From assembly GCA_016196565.1 (NCBI GenBank), contig JACPXK010000034.1, positions 1-64,000 on the forward strand: DNA of 64,000 bases. The letters are read 5' to 3'. Position 1 is the first letter of the stretch. Each line of letters begins with the position of its first letter. This DNA is from Candidatus Omnitrophota bacterium. Lineage in GTDB: Bacteria > Omnitrophota > Omnitrophia > Omnitrophales > Aquincolibacteriaceae. This document shows positions 62,901-64,000 of the stretch, piece after piece. The translations under genes were made by a program, and so were the position numbers. The notes below the pieces were generated by a model. It was not told the origin of the DNA and did not search any database. It saw only the letters and a list, made by a program, of their open reading frames with translations.

Positions 62901-64000
62901 CGTTCAAAATACGCAGACTCATCCCGAGGTTTTTGCCGGCTCTGATTGGAATCGTTTTCTCATGTTTGCTTACAATCTCGCGACCTTTACGGCTGATCCG
63001 GGAAAGGAATTGCTGGCAATCATTCCACCTTTTCTTGAGCTTGCCAAAAAACATCCAAAAAAATTCAGAACCACGAACTGGGAGAGTCTCTACCAAGCAT
63101 TTTTTAGGAGGCTTGTCGAGAGTTTGATGAATGATGGAAAAATTACTACCTACGAGGAAATTTCAAAAGTTGCAAAAAGTTTTATGGAACTCGATCCAGA
63201 ATTTGAACTTGAACTTGATCCGGATTTGCCCGAGAAAGAAATCATCGACGCGATCGAAAATTTTAAATTTTTAGAAGAGGTAGTAAGGCGATGGTCGGTT
63301 CTCATAAAAAAAATCATTCTAAGCAAACCCCATTTGCTTGCACGATTGAAATCCCATCAACATCTCATCGAGGAAAATATCCGTCCTGGTTTTGGTTTGG
63401 TGGTGAAAAAGCATCCAGAAATTCCTCTCGACCAGTTAGTTACCCTGGGTGCCAAAAGTGGAGCGGGAACGGAAAAAAGAGAAATTGTGCTCACTCCCAC
63501 TGCGGACGCTGCAGAGTTAGCCGGTAAAATTGATCAGATGCGAGATCAAACGGGAAGTGATGAAATACAACTTTCCATTGGTTACGATACAGGCATAGAC
63601 GGACAGTTAGAAGATCGCGGCAAATTCATAGCCTTATGGCTTTATATTTCTAACACCTATTTGCCGCGTTTTCATCCCCTTAAAAAAATTCATCAAAGAG
63701 ATGGCGGTGCGGCTCATGGTCTTCTGATTCGGGGAGAAGACATGGTGATTCGGTGGGAAGGCCAGCAAAAAGGACGCCGGCTGGATTATGTTTTTCGATT
63801 GCCGCCCTATCTCAAAGGAAAAAGTTTGGCCGCTTTGATACGGCAAGTGCAGCTTTTGAGTTTGGGAATGCTTTTGGCCTGCGAAGAAGAGTCTGCTCAT
63901 GAATTGTTTTGGCTAGAGCCTTCTTGGATGGATGATCGCATGAAAGCGATCGCCGAAACTTACCGGGAATTTGAGCGGAATTTTATCGCGTTTTTGAGAA
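59902..64000 (+). CDS. Giant secreted protein with ChaN-like domain, 3'-truncated by the window
   Basis: The frame is open from ATG 59902 to the window end (1366 residues visible). A signal-like helix (VTAFLTCFCYVLTLGLF) is followed by a ChaN/TraB-like domain to about residue 560: VFLIQDLHASSSAQKSIQRL, VALEGAAGDLD, GVEDWKLY and VIFVAGGFHSPGV align block by block with the 2706-residue protein, as does IKLWRDNLIRHLADEKRIEQ. RSELR (about 627) and RSEMR (about 887) flank a middle domain with membrane helices near 755-830 and an H-E-W-A-H motif (KNHEWAHAFQYVLLER), possibly a metal site. The rest is helical and unassigned. ChaN binds haem iron; the function in this context is unknown. Confidence 0.85.
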   Translation, partial: MPAYLKYIPDFKRVTAFLTCFCYVLTLGLFDHQTNAYALTNTAANIPKAVSVWDAWQEISIPNDAGIVEKVFRGTSDTTVFLIQDLHASSSAQKSIQRLTEFLMEHYAVNTVALEGAAGDLDPVLLRAYPEPERLKKVLSEYLEAGEISGAAMLSAWDVKNARFTGVEDWKLYEQGLEAFLCSLAAEGEWKPHLDKLRLKVKTLQEKYYSPQALEFVRQLNLWRKDFSNFAEFLKFLNKLNKQNQKENQKVLYPHLWQVLNLLEFEKSPDYRMIDQEVQTLTAASSSRDDMIGLNQWKQAFHTGQMGPVEMAERLLTLNPQLKISGKLQELIRDHQILKGALSSSLMSEMEGTIKEVKAKLLTTPKEREIDELDEKTEWLEDLSKFQLTREKWDKNPDVTSLRMTDAHRFYEIAVKREETMLSRLKTLVAKQNVIFVAGGFHSPGVQKDLEKSGISYVLLTPHVDSVPNPKLYFDQMQGKFSWRSYLKPQNGRVNLYDAFMRAVRDKLLTRSTSQYQIKLWRDNLIRHLADEKRIEQASSHTRFLDEITPAGQDNTLLKNLQAKWEVRFKAFADGLRRLEREGKLDNANIARLFQSPASATYIQAEPLVQGAELSDILLHPKMLKPRSELRSLESLDALKREVLEEIQKRETLLFFREEWDTKSFIHFVKGQANALKIKISLKKQPYWHFLLDALQRILLFPFLGINALVHGEFAASTHFFSSAIDHVLLFSLQADAPHIFAYYKKPGDQEIRVWAHFAPYFGIYFMPWLWGFFFTQKLWSLGHFTAYAIYGIIGFYLYGVHENNPNVKNHEWAHAFQYVLLERIRRKLSLKTIYEVWKLIPNEHVMERAVPGMWDLAISPEKIASDLFDSVRTGWKKQLEKAKPARSEMRSQTVVDEEAADRYLKYVVTSLVVQIKDPNKKRWALNGRNLNLFRNALVSGKLDSHERKWVVESLPIFLEDYIPGPFRYENVDWNQILLTLSDVRVEVDKHVLLKVILKFVQNTQTHPEVFAGSDWNRFLMFAYNLATFTADPGKELLAIIPPFLELAKKHPKKFRTTNWESLYQAFFRRLVESLMNDGKITTYEEISKVAKSFMELDPEFELELDPDLPEKEIIDAIENFKFLEEVVRRWSVLIKKIILSKPHLLARLKSHQHLIEENIRPGFGLVVKKHPEIPLDQLVTLGAKSGAGTEKREIVLTPTADAAELAGKIDQMRDQTGSDEIQLSIGYDTGIDGQLEDRGKFIALWLYISNTYLPRFHPLKKIHQRDGGAAHGLLIRGEDMVIRWEGQQKGRRLDYVFRLPPYLKGKSLAALIRQVQLLSLGMLLACEEESAHELFWLEPSWMDDRMKAIAETYREFERNFIAFLR
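61092..61110. repeat. Possible remnant of a type 1 palindrome in the terminal giant gene
   Basis: CTGACGTCACTTCACTCAGG then ATGACAG resembles the closing arm of a type 1 copy and encodes SLRMTD, the same peptide end seen in other in-frame copies. Only one arm is recognisable. Confidence 0.35.

Overview
The window looks like a chromosomal piece from an uncultured diderm bacterium, most plausibly of the Omnitrophota (OP3) or a related PVC-side lineage. The reasons are several lipoproteins, an LptE-like outer-membrane assembly protein, a bactofilin, a probable TIGR04073 exosortase-associated protein, and three giant multidomain ORFs (over 3200, 2706 and over 1366 residues). The phylum call is inference from gene content; there is no rRNA in the window. 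Apart from the two window ends, no gene-free stretch exceeds about 300 bases.

Layout. 1-9675 is the 3' part of a giant LamG/YD-repeat surface protein with a degenerate C39-like domain. 9.7-16.2 kb holds a NYN-domain protein, a lipoprotein, a transglutaminase/ABC-transporter operon and a PEGA protein. 16.2-24.0 kb holds a GT2 glycosyltransferase, a bactofilin-HTH fusion, acpS, a YdjC-like deacetylase, surE, an aldehyde dehydrogenase and a class III aminotransferase. A small GIY-YIG nuclease gene sits between the last two, inside split palindromes. 24.1-29.5 kb is a dense run of small envelope and stress genes (lipoproteins, two DUF1328 paralogues, an entericidin-like peptide, DUF883/YqjD-like and holin-like proteins) around a GT4 glycosyltransferase and an alkaline-phosphatase-superfamily enzyme. 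30.2-31.5 kb holds tRNA-Ala, a nucleotidyltransferase/partner pair and a chimeric tRNA-Leu. 31.5-39.6 kb is a giant ORF (ChaN-like, internal Tat-like segment, GNAT, nitrilase). 39.7-46.8 kb holds tRNA-Leu, leuS, a GH35 beta-galactosidase, GspA/GspB-like genes and a BatA-like VWA protein. 46.9-59.8 kb holds comEC, a TPR membrane protein, a BamD-like coiled-coil protein, an lptE-like gene, holA, rpsT (reverse), murJ and uvrC. 59.9 kb to the end is a third giant ORF with the same ChaN-like N-terminal domain as the second.

Three structural themes stand out. (1) A family of about 60-85 bp palindromes occurs at least nine times, in intergenic spaces and also in frame inside uvrC, the lptE-like gene, the TPR gene and the 3' end of murJ. 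One palindrome is split at its centre by the GIY-YIG gene, which suggests an autonomous element with MITE-like derivatives. (2) Two tRNA-Leu genes are each followed exactly at their 3' end by a double-hairpin with conserved geometry and loops but different stems, a covariation pattern. (3) A short R-S-E-x-R motif recurs in both ChaN-type giant proteins, often at domain boundaries. In addition, several genes without a ribosome binding site have a TANNNT box 5-9 bases before the start codon, suggesting leaderless transcripts.
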